DNA of 64,000 nucleotides, taken from the NCBI GenBank assembly GCA_018881555.1, contig JACAXG010000132.1, positions 1,127,676 through 1,191,675 of the forward strand, written 5' to 3'. The DNA is from Amblyornis subalaris. Lineage: Eukaryota > Chordata > Aves > Passeriformes > Ptilonorhynchidae. Both the position numbers and the translations under genes were made by a program. The notes under the pieces were generated by a model. It was not told the DNA's origin. It ran no database searches and was given only the letters and a program-made list of their open reading frames with translations. Below are positions 52,864 to 64,000 of this stretch, piece after piece (the first letter of the stretch is position 1; the number at the start of each line of letters is the position of its first letter).

Positions 52864-53707
52864 GTGCTTAAGCAGTTATACTTTCCAGCATGATCTCACA
52901 GGAGACCTCCAGGGTGTTAGTGGGTCTTAAGGCAGGATTTTCCAACAGTTNCCTTAGAAAGTCCCAGTAAGTGCTAGTCTGAACCCCCAGATGTCTTAAA
53001 TACTTATATGGCCTGTAGATCTTGACAGGAAAAGTATCTGGGGATGTGTTCATTAATCCTAATTCCTTTCCCCACTAGGACTAGGATTTCAGATAAATAA
53101 GAACTTTTGGTAATTTTTAGCTAAACCCAAGATTATCCAATGCAATCCTTTGAGATACAAAACACAACCCTGAAACATACAGAGTGAAGTTCTAAATGAT
53201 ANCAGCTTTATATGATATTCTAAGATTTCTCATATTTTGTTGAAAATAGAGAGAAAAATGGCCCAATGTTTTAAATATTTGACTGACATTTGGGAGGCTC
53301 AGAATTCAAGCTTTGGGGATATTTTTTAGTTTAAATAAAAAGATTTTCCTAAGCTTCAGTTCCTCTGATTGCCAATACGCTATCAAGTCAAATAGGTTTT
53401 TTCTTTTTTTCTTTCTAAATAGTTAAAAGTAATATTTTATGTCAGTTCATTTTGCTCATTTCAGACTTTCTTTCATAAACAGTCCATTACAAAGAAGTGA
53501 GGAAAAAATATAGTTTTGAAACCAGACCCCAAAATTTCAATTTCAAAACACCATAGTCCAAAACATATCAAAATGCCCAAAAGAAGGAATTTTTAAACGA
53601 GTGGAAATGTTTTAAGAGTTACAAAATCATCACCATTTATTCAGATATTAAGTTCTTGTAAGATGATTCAGCTTCCCAAGTACTTTCAGTTCTCATGATG
53701 CTGTTTT

Positions 53708-53724
53708 CCCCGCCCCCCCTCCCC
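53708..53724 (-). other. G-quadruplex-capable tract
   Basis: The plus strand reads CCCCG, seven C, T, CCCC, so the minus strand reads GGGGA, seven G, C, GGGG. This gives four G tracts of at least three with one- or two-base loops, satisfying the usual G3N1-7 rule. It is followed on the plus side by a T9 run, making a strongly asymmetric pyrimidine stretch. Fold potential is a prediction from the pattern. Confidence 0.6.
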
Positions 53725-55344
53725 TTTTTTTTTCTTTGTGACAAAATTACTGTTCTCTGGGGAAATGCCATCCAGGTCTAGCTGTGAGAAGCTGAATCAT
53801 TTTTCCATAAATATCACTTAAAAAAAATCAAAACAACCCAAATAATAACGTTTCTTTGCAAATACATCTCAATTTTTCCTGTATCTTTTGTGTGGGTTGC
53901 AAGCCCTGTTGCGGTTCACCAGCTTTAGGGTCTAAATGTCATACTTAGTGGCTAAAATGTACNTTATGCTTATTTTCGTTTTACGTACTTATATTGTGTT
54001 CTTGGGGGGTTTTTTTGAGTCCGGAGTGATGCATAAATACACTCATCTTTAGAAATATCTTAGAGGGTGGTGCAAGAGAACAAGTGTGGCAAGGTGTACC
54101 CTGAATGAAAAAGGCTGATTAGTCCATCATACAAGTATTAAAAATAAAACACAAAATAGGAGTAACTTAACAAGACACAGTTAAAAGTGCAAACCCATGC
54201 ACTGAAAGGAAGATCAGTCCTGTACCAGTTTTTATAGATGACTGTTTCAACCGCCCCCTCCACTCTACAGCAACAGGAGAAAACAGGAGCTCTGGATAGA
54301 CCTTGACACCCCTCCTCAATTGTTTTCCTTCCAGAAAAAGGAGATAAAACACGGTGGGAGCAAAAAATTGCCATTACAAGTGGTTCATGGGGCAGACAGC
54401 CATCCAGCATTAGAACCTTTGCTTCTCTCAGAAGAGCACTGAATCCATCGGCCTCCCTCTCCACTGGAACCAGAGGCATGACTCTGCTACACTCACGGGG
54501 ATAGGCTTTCTGTAGGATTCCCACAGCTGAGGGAGCAGCTTTGTTTCAATCCCACCACTTTCTTCCTGGCATAATTGGTCCTTTCCACAGAATAAGATGC
54601 AACCAACAAGTCTTAAACCTGATAAGCACACCTATTGAAATGGGCTGTGTTTGCACATCACCTTGTCAGAAACAGTGGCCAAGGACAGGAATGACCCCTC
54701 AGCCTTTTCTTCTGACACCAAGAGAGATATTTATGGCATGACTGACTGGATTAGGCACCCTTTTCTTTATGAGCAATTAAATCNTCAGTTCACCTACATA
54801 ATTTCTTAACATCAGTCACTCCAGAAGGTGGGTAATTGATGAGGAAAGAGCCACGACTATAAGCAATAAGATAATCTGGACCTTCTTAGACCTTCTGAGC
54901 TGGAACTTAAACAGTGAGACCTCTGGAAGTTATATGAAATACCGGAATTTGGTGATCTGGACCTCTTATTGGTGGGCTTCACCACCACTTCCTACACTCA
55001 AGAAATGCTGAGATTAACTCAGATTGCAAAACTGAGAATTATCAGTAGAAGACCCTGATTAACTAAAAAAACCTCACAAATTTTTAACCCTACACAGGTT
55101 CATGCCATCTGTCACATGGTTATCCAGTGACCATTTCAGCCCTAGACGCACTGAAGATACTTGTCTGCCTTGTGGAAGACAGGGAGAGGACAGAGAGATT
55201 TCCAGAAACAGAATGCCTGCTACTTTTTTCAAGTACTTCTTTTTTCACCTGTCTCCTTCAAAAACCTTTTATTTCCATTTCTGACATAGAAAAGATCAAG
55301 AAAGAGAAATGTAAAGTTTTTGCAGAAGGAACTTCCAAACAAGA
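53725..55344. other. Non-genic AT-rich DNA
   Basis: No gene was recognised. The 128-codon minus frame at 54138-54524 has a second overlapping minus frame and no recognisable domain. Nothing else could be assigned. Confidence 0.65.
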
Positions 55345-55417
55345 ATGCTGCAGCCATGGCTGGACTGAATAATCTCAGAGGTCTCTTCCAACCTTGATAA
55401 TTTTATGATTCTATGAT
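55345..55417 (+). mobile_element. CR1 LINE 3' end, heavily 5'-truncated
   Basis: TGGACTGAATAATCTCAGAG at 55361-55380, then GTCTCTTCCAACCTTGATAA at 55381-55400, then TTTTATGATTCTATGAT form the characteristic CR1 3' UTR end (GGACTNGATGATCTCNGAGGTC, CTTCCAACC, then ATTCTATGATTCTATGA). No CR1 body was recognisable upstream of about 55345. This fits the usual severe 5' truncation on target-primed insertion. It is better preserved than the fragment at 16960-17325, so probably younger. Confidence 0.9.
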
Positions 55418-58173
55418 CCAGAAGATGACACAAGCCTCTTGAAGGTGAAGAGTTTCTGTCAATCAGCTAAATCAAATATACCTGGCAATGGCTACTGCCA
55501 AGCAGCAGAATCACAGACCCAAACAGCTCTGATTTCTCACTGCTCAAGCCCTAAAAGCACATTTTTGAAAACCGATCTATCTTGTCCTGGAACTCATAAT
55601 TGTACATACCTGCTGTGGAAGCTGAATAAGCAGAGCTTTTAGGAAACAGAACCCAGGAGCACAGCTCTCCACTGATGGAAAACTGAAATGATGAAGCATT
55701 AGCCCTGCAGAAATAAATATCACAGCCAGGAAACCTGGATGGAGGCTGAAACAAAAACTGTCAGAGAGGTTATTTCAGAAATTACAGAAAGAACAGGAGT
55801 CAGTAATGACATGAGGAGTCCAGAGGGCTGAGGGGATTTTTCTCTGAACCTTGCTTGTTTTCTGTAATGATATTTTCCTTTAATGTACAGCAGACCTTTC
55901 ATATTGACAATTACTAACATCTCTGGATGAACCTTGGCATCTAGCACTCCTCAAGGATCCTGTGGCGTTTTCTATTAGCATGCCACATTTAAAGAGAGAT
56001 ATTGCATTCACTATACTATCTGTTGAGCTGTAAGAACCTCTCACTAGTGTAGAGCCAAAAGTTTAGTTCCCTGTGTCAGGGACTTGATTAAAATAATAAA
56101 CAGAGACAATCTCTAAAAATAGTCATAAAGCAAACCCTTTTCTGCTTCAACAAACTTGTGTGTTTTATGGAAAGGGTGGATGCCTCACAAAACAACAAGT
56201 CATGTCTTCCTTTTGGGCTAAGTGGAAAAATAGAAATACAGAANTATTGGAAAACATGAGATTTTTAGCTCAGTTTTGAGGAAACAGAGAACATGAAAGC
56301 TGTGCTATGTAACTTCACCCAGCCACTATGGCCAAGCCACACCTACTTACCTCTTGTTCAGGTGAACCATTTCTTTGAAAATCTGTTAGAAGAGTTCATA
56401 AGCTTGAATGAACACAGTGTCAAAATGGCATGTTTTGTTTTGTTCCCTTAATCCTTTCAGGAGAAGAAGAGACATCAAGTTCAAAAGAAAAGCAAGCTCC
56501 ACATCCCTGGGAAGTACTAAAGCAGCCTCTGCTTGATTAAGAGCAGAGAATACTGGCTCTGATACAGCAGAGAAACACCTCTTTCTACTTCTCCTGATGT
56601 AGGACCACATAAAACCATGAGGAGCTGAATGAAGAAGAGGAAACAACACTGTCATCCTATGTTAGAGAGGAAATGGGCCTAACTTTAAGTTCTTTACTAC
56701 TGTTTTTTCTTTCTCCTCAGAGTAAGAAAAACAAATTTCCATTGCTACTTGAAAGGAATACATCATCTGTCTACATTGAATCTGTTAGAAATGTTTTCTT
56801 CAGCAACAGAATATTTGCATAACACTGTTCTCCTTGTCAGGTTCACAATAGCTGTGGGACTTATTAGACTGGCTTTGTGTTGAATATTCAGCAGTAGCTC
56901 ACTAGTCAGATAAGCATCCTCATAGGAGTCAAAACGTACATAAGCTAAGACAGATGATTTGAAATACATCCCTATCCAGATTTTGAAAACAAAATGCACT
57001 TTGTGCAGAAGAGTAAAGGCTGGTGTGCAGGAGAAATGTCAACAAGCCCACTCTAGCATATTATTTGTGTACACTGAATTTTTCTGGTTTGAAACAGGCT
57101 GTTGAGGGCTTGCAAAGGTGTATGCATTTCTTGACAGAGTTATGAACCCTTCCCTTATTGATCAAGCCGCTTTGAACAGCTCCATGGCCCACTTGTGATT
57201 GCTTAAACCTTGCTATAGAGAAATCAGATACTTCACATTAACATTAAAGGCAAATCTTTACAGAAACAACAATGAAAGAAAAGGGCTCTGAGTACTTTTG
57301 CTGTCGCTGTGCTTTGTCAAACACAACTGGAAGGAACAAGCTGGCTAAATGCAGACATGGTAGGATAGAGAGCATGCNACACAACACTGACTTTCTATCA
57401 ACAAAATGATCATGACAATGATTTGGAGTAGGATGGGTTTTATATATTGGGAACAAAAGGAGCCTTTGACATGGTGAAAGCCCTGGACTCCTACGAGAGA
57501 GTTTGCCAGAGAGTGGAAAAGGCCTATCAAACCCACTTCAGTGAAATCAGGTTAGATGTATTTTCTCCACTACTGGCAAGGCCTACAGCAAGATCCTTAA
57601 GAAAGGAGACACCTAGTAAGAAAAATGAGCTGAGTGAGAAGCAGGAGACTTGCCCAGAAAGGCTGGACAGAACTCAGAAATCAAGGACTGAGAGAGCATC
57701 TGAAGAGAGTTTTGGAAGCAACAATGTCCTGCTGAGAGCTGAGGTCTGGGCAACACTAGAAGGAATGAGGAGCCAGGAAAGGAGGAGAGATTCACGCTTT
57801 TCTCTGGGGAAGAAAGTAATTCCAACTATCTGGGGATCTGACTAAATAGTTTAATAACTTCAAAGACCTTTCCAAAGCAGAGCCCCTGCCTACAACGTGA
57901 GGCAATGACACCAACTCCTCCTTCCACAGCTGTTGGTGCCTCCCTTGGCCCAAGGGCTGTCTCTTCGCAGCTCTTTCTGAAAGCCACTGCACTGGAACAG
58001 GATTAAACACACATCTGTGCCCAAATCACACATTTTATCAGCCACAAAATCTATCCAGATGGCAGACAGTCGTCTACTACCAGTAATCCATTTCTCCTCC
58101 TACTTTTCTACTGCAGCAAATTGATGTCAAGTCATCCCAGCAGTCTTTTAAAAGAGAACAAGGATATACAGAT

Positions 58174-58195
58174 GTTGTTTGTTGTTGTTGTTTTT
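58174..58195. repeat. (GTT)n simple repeat
   Basis: GTTGTTTGTTGTTGTTGTTTTT: imperfect trinucleotide repeat, short. Confidence 0.8.
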
Positions 58196-58585
58196 AATAA
58201 CAGACAACCCAGGGGAAAATATTAAAAATTAAAGCCCATAGTGCTGCTACAGAACAGAGTCATTTGGTTTAAAATCACATTATTTGCAAGTAGTTTCATT
58301 TCTGACAAATGGCAAATGCAGCAGCTATAGCTGCTTGCCAGGCCAGCTCACTCTTCTTACCTGCTGTGAGCTGAAGTGTTTGCAAATTTTGTTCTTGCCT
58401 TCTCACAACTCCTTCCAGCCTGGTACTGGAACAGAGTTTATAGACATCACTCCTACTTTCTCTCTCTTGGCATAGAAGTTTTATCTGCTCCTGGAGAATA
58501 GCTTTTCTAGGTATTTCTCAGACTGATTTCTAGCTCCTGCAACCTTCTCACCTCTTCTCTTTTAAATAAACTTTTAACAACCAAG

Positions 58586-58599
58586 AAAAAAAAAAAAAA
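58586..58599. repeat. Poly(A) run of 14
   Basis: Fourteen A residues are preceded by AACCAAG and followed by GAAAG. No retroelement body was recognised upstream. Confidence 0.85.
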
Positions 58600-59390
58600 G
58601 AAAGCATCCTGGAAACACCAATTTTGTCAAGGTAAAGTAATTTTGGAGCTGGTAAAGCAGATCTTTGCAGAAGTTCAAGACTCAAAAATTCATATCAACA
58701 AGGCTTGAACAAGAAGACATGCTGGACAATTTTCACAGTTGGAATCATCATGGTAACCAGTTTTATGGTCTTGTGCCCTGGCACAGCACATACAGCAGTA
58801 GCTGTGAGCTTTTACATTTTCAACACCTATTGTTTCTTGAAATTACATTGAACTCCAGGAACAAGGTCATTGGCTCAAGTATANGAAAAAGATGCACTTT
58901 TCCACTTTTTTTTTCCCTGTAAAGTCAAAAATTCTTTTCCTCCTTGCTAGTTTAAAAGTTACATANGGTTTACATAATATTTCATGGACGAGGACCCATA
59001 ACATCAACGAATGTTTAAGTGTTTAAATGTCTGCACTAAACCATGTCCTCCAGGATTTTCTGATATTGAGAGACTAACCAGGAATATCACTATCCATCTC
59101 TTGCTTCTCTGTGAATCCCAAAGCCACCAANAGGACAAAGACTGCAAGTAGCAAATGGGACTCTGCAGAGTGTGTGGCACACATACCTTGATTGAAGCAC
59201 CAAAAGGGCAGAGGAGTAAGATCTCTGAACAATTCAAAAGTCTGAATTTGAGGCTTTCACCCATAAACCTTTTGAGTTTTATTCACTGGCTCTGATCCTC
59301 TCATAAGTAAAGAGCAAATCAAGCTACATGGCCTTGCATCTACCAGTTTGACCTGAGACTGGGTTCTCTATAGTAGCATTTTCTGCTCCC

Positions 59391-59440
59391 AAATACAGCA
59401 GAATACAATACAATACAGAATAGAAGCAGAATACAAGCAA
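59391..59440. repeat. AATAC-rich imperfect tandem repeat
   Basis: The words AATACAGCAG, AATACAATAC, AATACAGAAT and GAATACAAGC follow one another; slippage-type low-complexity sequence with a loose 5-base and 10-base period. Confidence 0.65.
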
Positions 59441-61270
59441 TAAACACACTTTCTGTGTTACAGCCTTTCTGTAACAGCCACAAAACCAATAAAATATATG
59501 ATTATGTGGTCAACCAGCTCAATTCTCAGCAGTAATAAGCATGATTTAAATAAATACAGAAGTGGCATCAGAAAAAAAATACAGCAGCAGATACCTTTTC
59601 CCNCCTTTANGTTTTTGAAAAACTAAAGATCATTGCTTTTCTAGCTGGAGTTTATTGAAAGTAATAAATCTTGTTTATTTTGTGGTTGACTTAATGAACT
59701 TCATGCTCCCACACTGAAAACCTTTTCTTTGTATAATAGCAAGAGATAATTTAGATATCTCACCAAAAAAAAAAAACCAAACAAAACAAACAGAGTTTGT
59801 TGACATTTGCCTGCCTAGTACAACATTTTCATTTCAGCCTGGAGAAAATAGCAGGTGGGAAACCTCTCAAGAAGTTGGTTTTTTCACTTGCANATGCCAC
59901 AATTGCTAAAGGAATAAATACCCAGAAATCCAACACTTGATGTAAGCAGTCTCTGAACTCCAGAGACTGATGGGAGCAGCGTTGGAAACATCAGAGCCGG
60001 AAACACTATCCCAAAAGGTCTCATTATACCTGCTAGACAGCCCAGAGAGCAGAAGGAAGTGCTGTGGTTGAGTCACAGAAGCAGATCTATGGTCAACTCA
60101 CACTTTCCAGATTGCAGCAGCACAAATGTCTGAGCAGCATCAAATATTCACCCAGGTGTAGCCCGCACTTGGGAAGCAAAGGAGCTCTTCTCTTCCCCCA
60201 CCCTGCCCTAAAGGGTTTCATATCAGGTGCTCCTGCTCTGCTCCCTGGCACCTGAGCACAAGGGGTCAGGTCTGGGAAGCCACCCCATCCACNCAGCTTG
60301 GTTCTTGCACTACATTTCCCTTCAACCTTCCACTTCACTGTCTTTGTTCACCCTCTGGAAGCTTTTCAGGCATTTTCACTTTTTCATTTAATTTCATTTT
60401 TTATTTAGTAACATGTTTCAGTAGTCATTCTGTTCTGGGCAAGAACCTTGAAAGTACAAGTTCAATACATTTAATTCAGTGTAACCTCTCTTGATCCATT
60501 TAGGAATCTCTTAATATTAGAAGAGGCTTCAACAAGCACAAATTACTAGAGAACATTCAGATTTTCAATCATTATTATTGTATTGTATTTATTTTCAATT
60601 AAACAGTTCTTATCTCAACCTACAAGTTTTACTTTTGATTCTCCTCCCCATTCCANCGGGGTAAGGGAGGATAGAGGGTTGAGCAAGCAAGCTGCCTGGT
60701 GATTAATTTCCAGCTGGGCTTAAACCACAACAGCAGGGTAAAGTTTACTTCCAGNGGTATATTTGAAAAGAATAGTTTTCATACACATTTCTGAGAAAGA
60801 AACAAGTTCTGAAGAGACATAACCAATAAGGGGAAGGAAGAAAAAAATCCCACTACAGTTGCTCAAGTCAGAGGTGCAGAAGAGCTTCCTCTCCACTCCC
60901 ACACATCTCTCTCTTATCCAGACCCTAAATTGCTTTCATTTGTGCAATCACTGAGGAGTTTGTCTTGCAGGCTCCANGAACACTGCCCCTGCAGAGAAGC
61001 GTGCACAGCACCAGGAGAAAAGGTTGCTCACAGGGAGCTTCCCTCATTGCTTGCTTACTTAAGAAAAAGCATTTTCTGGAAAACCCAGGCAGTGTGTGGA
61101 TAACACACCCACGCAATCTCGAAGTGACTAATGTATATAGATTGGTTCAAATGAGCATCACCAACTCACCAACCACCCAGTTCCTGGCAGGCANGAGCCG
61201 CAGTTGACAGCAGCAATCAGCATCACGTATCCCACATTTCCTACTTTTAAATCACAAGAGCCATTAAACT

Positions 61271-61337
61271 GTTCAGGTATTTTTTTAAGCATCCTTTTGT
61301 GCTCAGGTATTTTTTTAAGGATCCTTTTGTGCTCAGG
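61271..61337. repeat. 30-bp tandem duplication, two copies plus 7 bases
   Basis: Unit GCTCAGGTATTTTTTTAAGS followed by ATCCTTTTGT occurs at 61271-61300 and 61301-61330 with two differences, then GCTCAGG begins a third copy. Each unit contains a T7 run. The period is a multiple of three, so the overlapping 150-codon plus frame (61204-61656) gains a 10-residue repeat without a frameshift. That frame has no recognisable domain and is probably chance. Confidence 0.95.
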
Positions 61338-64000
61338 CTGTGACCTCCCTATTCCTATGAGGATTAAATTAAATCTGAAATTCTCGAGAAAACGCCAAGT
61401 GTTCGCTAATGGCATGTGTAGTTTGGAATGCGTACGTTTCATTTCCAGATTTTACTTGATCTCTCAGTATTCTACCTCTCCTGATAACTGCTGTAAGTCA
61501 CATTCTGCTTTGGCCCATGAACTTTTATCTAAAAATTACCCCGAATATGTGTTTTCTACACGAAACATTTTCAACTGCTCAGGCTCAAGTTTTTGCTTCA
61601 TCAGTTCTAAGGATGATTCCTGGGAGAGAAAACGTAGAAGAATATTTATCTCCTGATTAAGTTTTCCCATGGACAGAACTTTTCAAGTCCTAATTTCTTG
61701 GCTCTTATAGCAGCTCAGCCTTTTAAAAATAACCTAAATAATCAAAATAAACACTCTAAGATCATGAAAATCCAGGGTTTTGTACGTTTCAAAATACGTT
61801 ATATTACCCTGTATAGAGACAGACAGATAACATTCCCATAAACAATAGATACAAAAAAAACCTCTAAAATTTAATGGAGCATTTCAAATGCTTGGTTAGA
61901 AGGCATGGTTAGAAAACTAATTTTCAGACTAGCAGGCCACAAGTGGTAAACAAATTCCCAGTACAAAAATGTTTCAAATGGAAATTACATAAAATGAATG
62001 ATGCTTATTCATGGCCACAGCAGGCTGAGAAAAAAATTAATTTAAAAAGTTGGTTTTTGTTGTGTTTTTTTTTTCCAACCGAGCCCAAGCACATCTGATT
62101 TCCAAATCAATAGCTGTCTCTAGCCAAACTGAAGTGCTTGTACAACTTCAGACAGGTAATTACTTACAGGGATTGGAGGAGGAACAAGCACATCAAGGGA
62201 TATTGCTACGTCAATCTCTCTTCTTTTATGTTTTATTGTAGCCTTTTGGCTGTTTCAGAAATCAACACTAAGAACTGATTTTGTCCCCTAGTAGCTGCAA
62301 TATAAAGAGAAGCCAGTATACCAGATACACACAAAGATGTGCATGGCTGCTTTTTCAAACCATATTGTGTCATCGTTTAGGGGCAAAGTTCACAGGAAAG
62401 GGGGAGTTTTCAAGAGATTTAGGTATTTTTTTTCTTTAGACTGACCAGTGCAAAATGAACTAAGTTCCCTGGAAAGGCAGTGATGAAGGTGCCAGCATAA
62501 GATGTGAAAATTACTGAGTTTCAAGATGAAATACATTTGTAAGGTGCTTTGTATCTATATAGAAAGGATAACACCATTGCATTTCATTAAACTATACTAA
62601 CGTGATACAGCAATCAAACATTATTTACCTCTCCACTGAGGAAGCCCCATAATACACATTCAGCTTAACCAACAGCTGATATGACCATTTGACATTTTTG
62701 CACTGTTCTTATTAGTTTTTTGAGTTATTGCCTTTTAAGTTGCCCTGTTAAATTGCATGGCTTTTCATTTAAAAAGTTTACTTTTAGCTGAAAACCTAAA
62801 ATTTTCAGGTTTTGAAAACATCTTAAAGTCCAAAAGATCTACTTCGCTTCTTTTTAACAAAAAATACAATTTTTGCTAAACATATGTCTGCATGCCTAAG
62901 TGTGTATTGCTAAATGCATCAAGATTTTCTGTGGGGAAAACTTGTTCTTTGCAGATCTAATTTCCAGTATTAAAGTTTTGGCTTTCTTAAGATTGAGAAA
63001 GCTTCTGTCTCCAAAGTCCATTTTTGACAGAAACAATAAGATAAAAAAATCACATTTATTTTGCCAGTTAGAATAACTTTCTAAAAAATCACCCCCTAGG
63101 ACACTTACTGCAATCAGAGTGAGATGGTACATGAAAATTATCTAAGTCCTAAAAGGTCTTGTATAAGATCTGCAAGTCTTCCTCCAAGTTCCTTTGTATC
63201 ACCAGAAGCTCTTGGCAAGTCTTTCCTCACAGAGAAGTAAACTNTTCTCCTGAGTTAATGGTAAACAANCCTCCTGAGATAATGGTACACTTTTTATTAG
63301 AAGATGATGTATTTTAATGAGCTGGATACATTTAGTTGCCTCCAGTATTTCCTCTGGTGTTCACTACTCTCCCAAGTGATGAGTCAAAATTTGCATTTTA
63401 ACAGAAGATGAGTACTCTACTGGAAAGGCACCATGCTCAAAAGCTCATAAGTAGATTTTTGTCTATTATTTAGTTTATTGAAATTTGTTACTGCCTTTAA
63501 AGTCTCTTGTTTAAAGGATAAACAAAGCTCCTGTTAATTGACCTAATTTACCATCTGTATTTTTGTACTCAGTTGTTAAGATTACTATACTAGCAAAAAA
63601 CATGATGATCTGCTTTGCTGGGCAATTACTCCACCTGTTTTGCACTGATCTGATAGCACAACACAGGTAAAAACCTCCTGGACCACCTGGAAACTGTGCT
63701 TTGTGACGTAGGTTGACTTTTCAAGACCTTTTTTTACAGAGTTTCAGCCATGCAGAGCTGACAGCAACCGCCCAGCTGCTCCAAGGCAAGCAAACGTGCC
63801 ACCAACCAAGGCAATGGTCCTTTGGGGGATGTTTTCAGATAAAGCAAAAAAACTTCCCAAATGAAAATTATCATCTGTCCAGGAATCATTTCAAATTTAA
63901 CNGAGCAGGTATCTAAATCTACTCTCCTTGACTTGGGAGAGGAGCAAAAAAGCCTCTCTCTCACCCTTCCAGGCCCCATGGCTGTGTGAGGTGAAAGAGG
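61338..64000. other. Non-genic AT-rich DNA to the window end
   Basis: No gene was recognised. Open frames at 62050-62241 (plus), 62896-63132 (minus) and the overlapping pair at 63713-63979 have no domain. One short tandem duplication lies at 63247-63290. Confidence 0.65.
63247..63290. repeat. Two-copy tandem duplication, 24-bp period
   Basis: CTCCTGAGTTAATGGTAAAC at 63247-63266 and CTCCTGAGATAATGGTACAC at 63271-63290 match at 18 of 20 positions. Small local duplication. Confidence 0.8.

Larger units (their letters stand above)
46991..53700. other. Non-genic AT-rich DNA
   Basis: No gene was recognised. The 134-codon plus frame at 49182-49586 starts with a lysine-rich stretch encoded by a poly(A) run and overlaps a 112-codon minus frame. 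Neither has a domain. Poly(A) runs occur at 49247-49258 and near 49586, and an AAATA-rich stretch at 52838-52863. Confidence 0.7.
55418..61270. other. Non-genic AT-rich DNA
   Basis: No gene was recognised. The 132-codon plus frame at 57447-57845 is rich in Glu, Lys, Arg and Ser because the strand is purine-rich there; it has no domain and no clear acceptor. Simple repeats are a (TTG)n patch at 58174-58195, a 14-base A run at 58586-58599 and an AATAC-rich patch at 59391-59440. A 14-base perfect palindrome GCAGCTATAGCTGC lies at 58321-58334. Confidence 0.65.

Noticed and set aside
54138..54524. 128-codon minus-strand frame with overlapping second frame
   Set aside because: No domain or protein resemblance, and a neighbouring frame is open over the same bases.
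62087..62154. Exon-like segment after a long T tract, ending CAG/GTAATT
   Set aside because: The donor is weak after +4, and a T-rich tract upstream is common here by composition.

Overview
This window looks like a gene-poor, AT-rich stretch of a sauropsid nuclear genome, most likely a bird. The evidence is a recognisable CR1 LINE 3' end with the terminal TGATTCTATGA-type motif, an older diverged CR1 body fragment, at least one MIR-like SINE relic, few interspersed repeats overall and strong CpG depletion. No protein-coding gene could be identified. The open reading frames reach at most about 156 codons, many overlap on opposite strands, none starts a recognisable protein family, and none shows a convincing chain of exons. 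The window is best read as intergenic DNA or the inside of a very large intron. I saw no tRNA, rRNA, known microRNA or CRISPR array.

Layout. Positions 1-340 are the end of a GC-rich minisatellite that continues beyond the left edge. Its 31-bp unit carries a DR4-type nuclear-receptor-like sequence in nearly every copy. From 341 to about 16,900 the DNA is mostly anonymous and AT-rich, with a MIR-like relic (3264-3366), a likely hAT-type non-autonomous DNA transposon relic (10107-10259) and low-repeat AT-rich blocks near 11.2-12.5 kb that could be regulatory. An old CR1 fragment lies at 16960-17325. The stretch 17.3-35.4 kb is featureless apart from minor repeats and weak exon-like signals.

A 131-bp sequence occurs twice in direct orientation (35412-35542 and 37985-38115) at about 97% identity, although no known element explains it. 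A small GC-rich, CpG-retaining pocket lies at 40640-41110. From 41 to 64 kb there are small tandem duplications (45399-45473, 61271-61337, 63247-63290), a second MIR-like relic, a G-quadruplex-capable C/G tract (53708-53724), a heavily 5'-truncated CR1 3' end (55345-55417) and several homopolymer runs. The best single exon-like signal is at 46920-46990, where a short frame resembling a secretory signal peptide runs into a CAG/GTAAGG splice donor.

More than a hundred isolated single N bases are scattered through the window, with no long gaps. They look like ambiguous consensus calls rather than assembly gaps. No gene network can be described because no gene is identifiable. The most checkable points are the DR4-bearing minisatellite, the 131-bp duplication and the signal-peptide-like exon.
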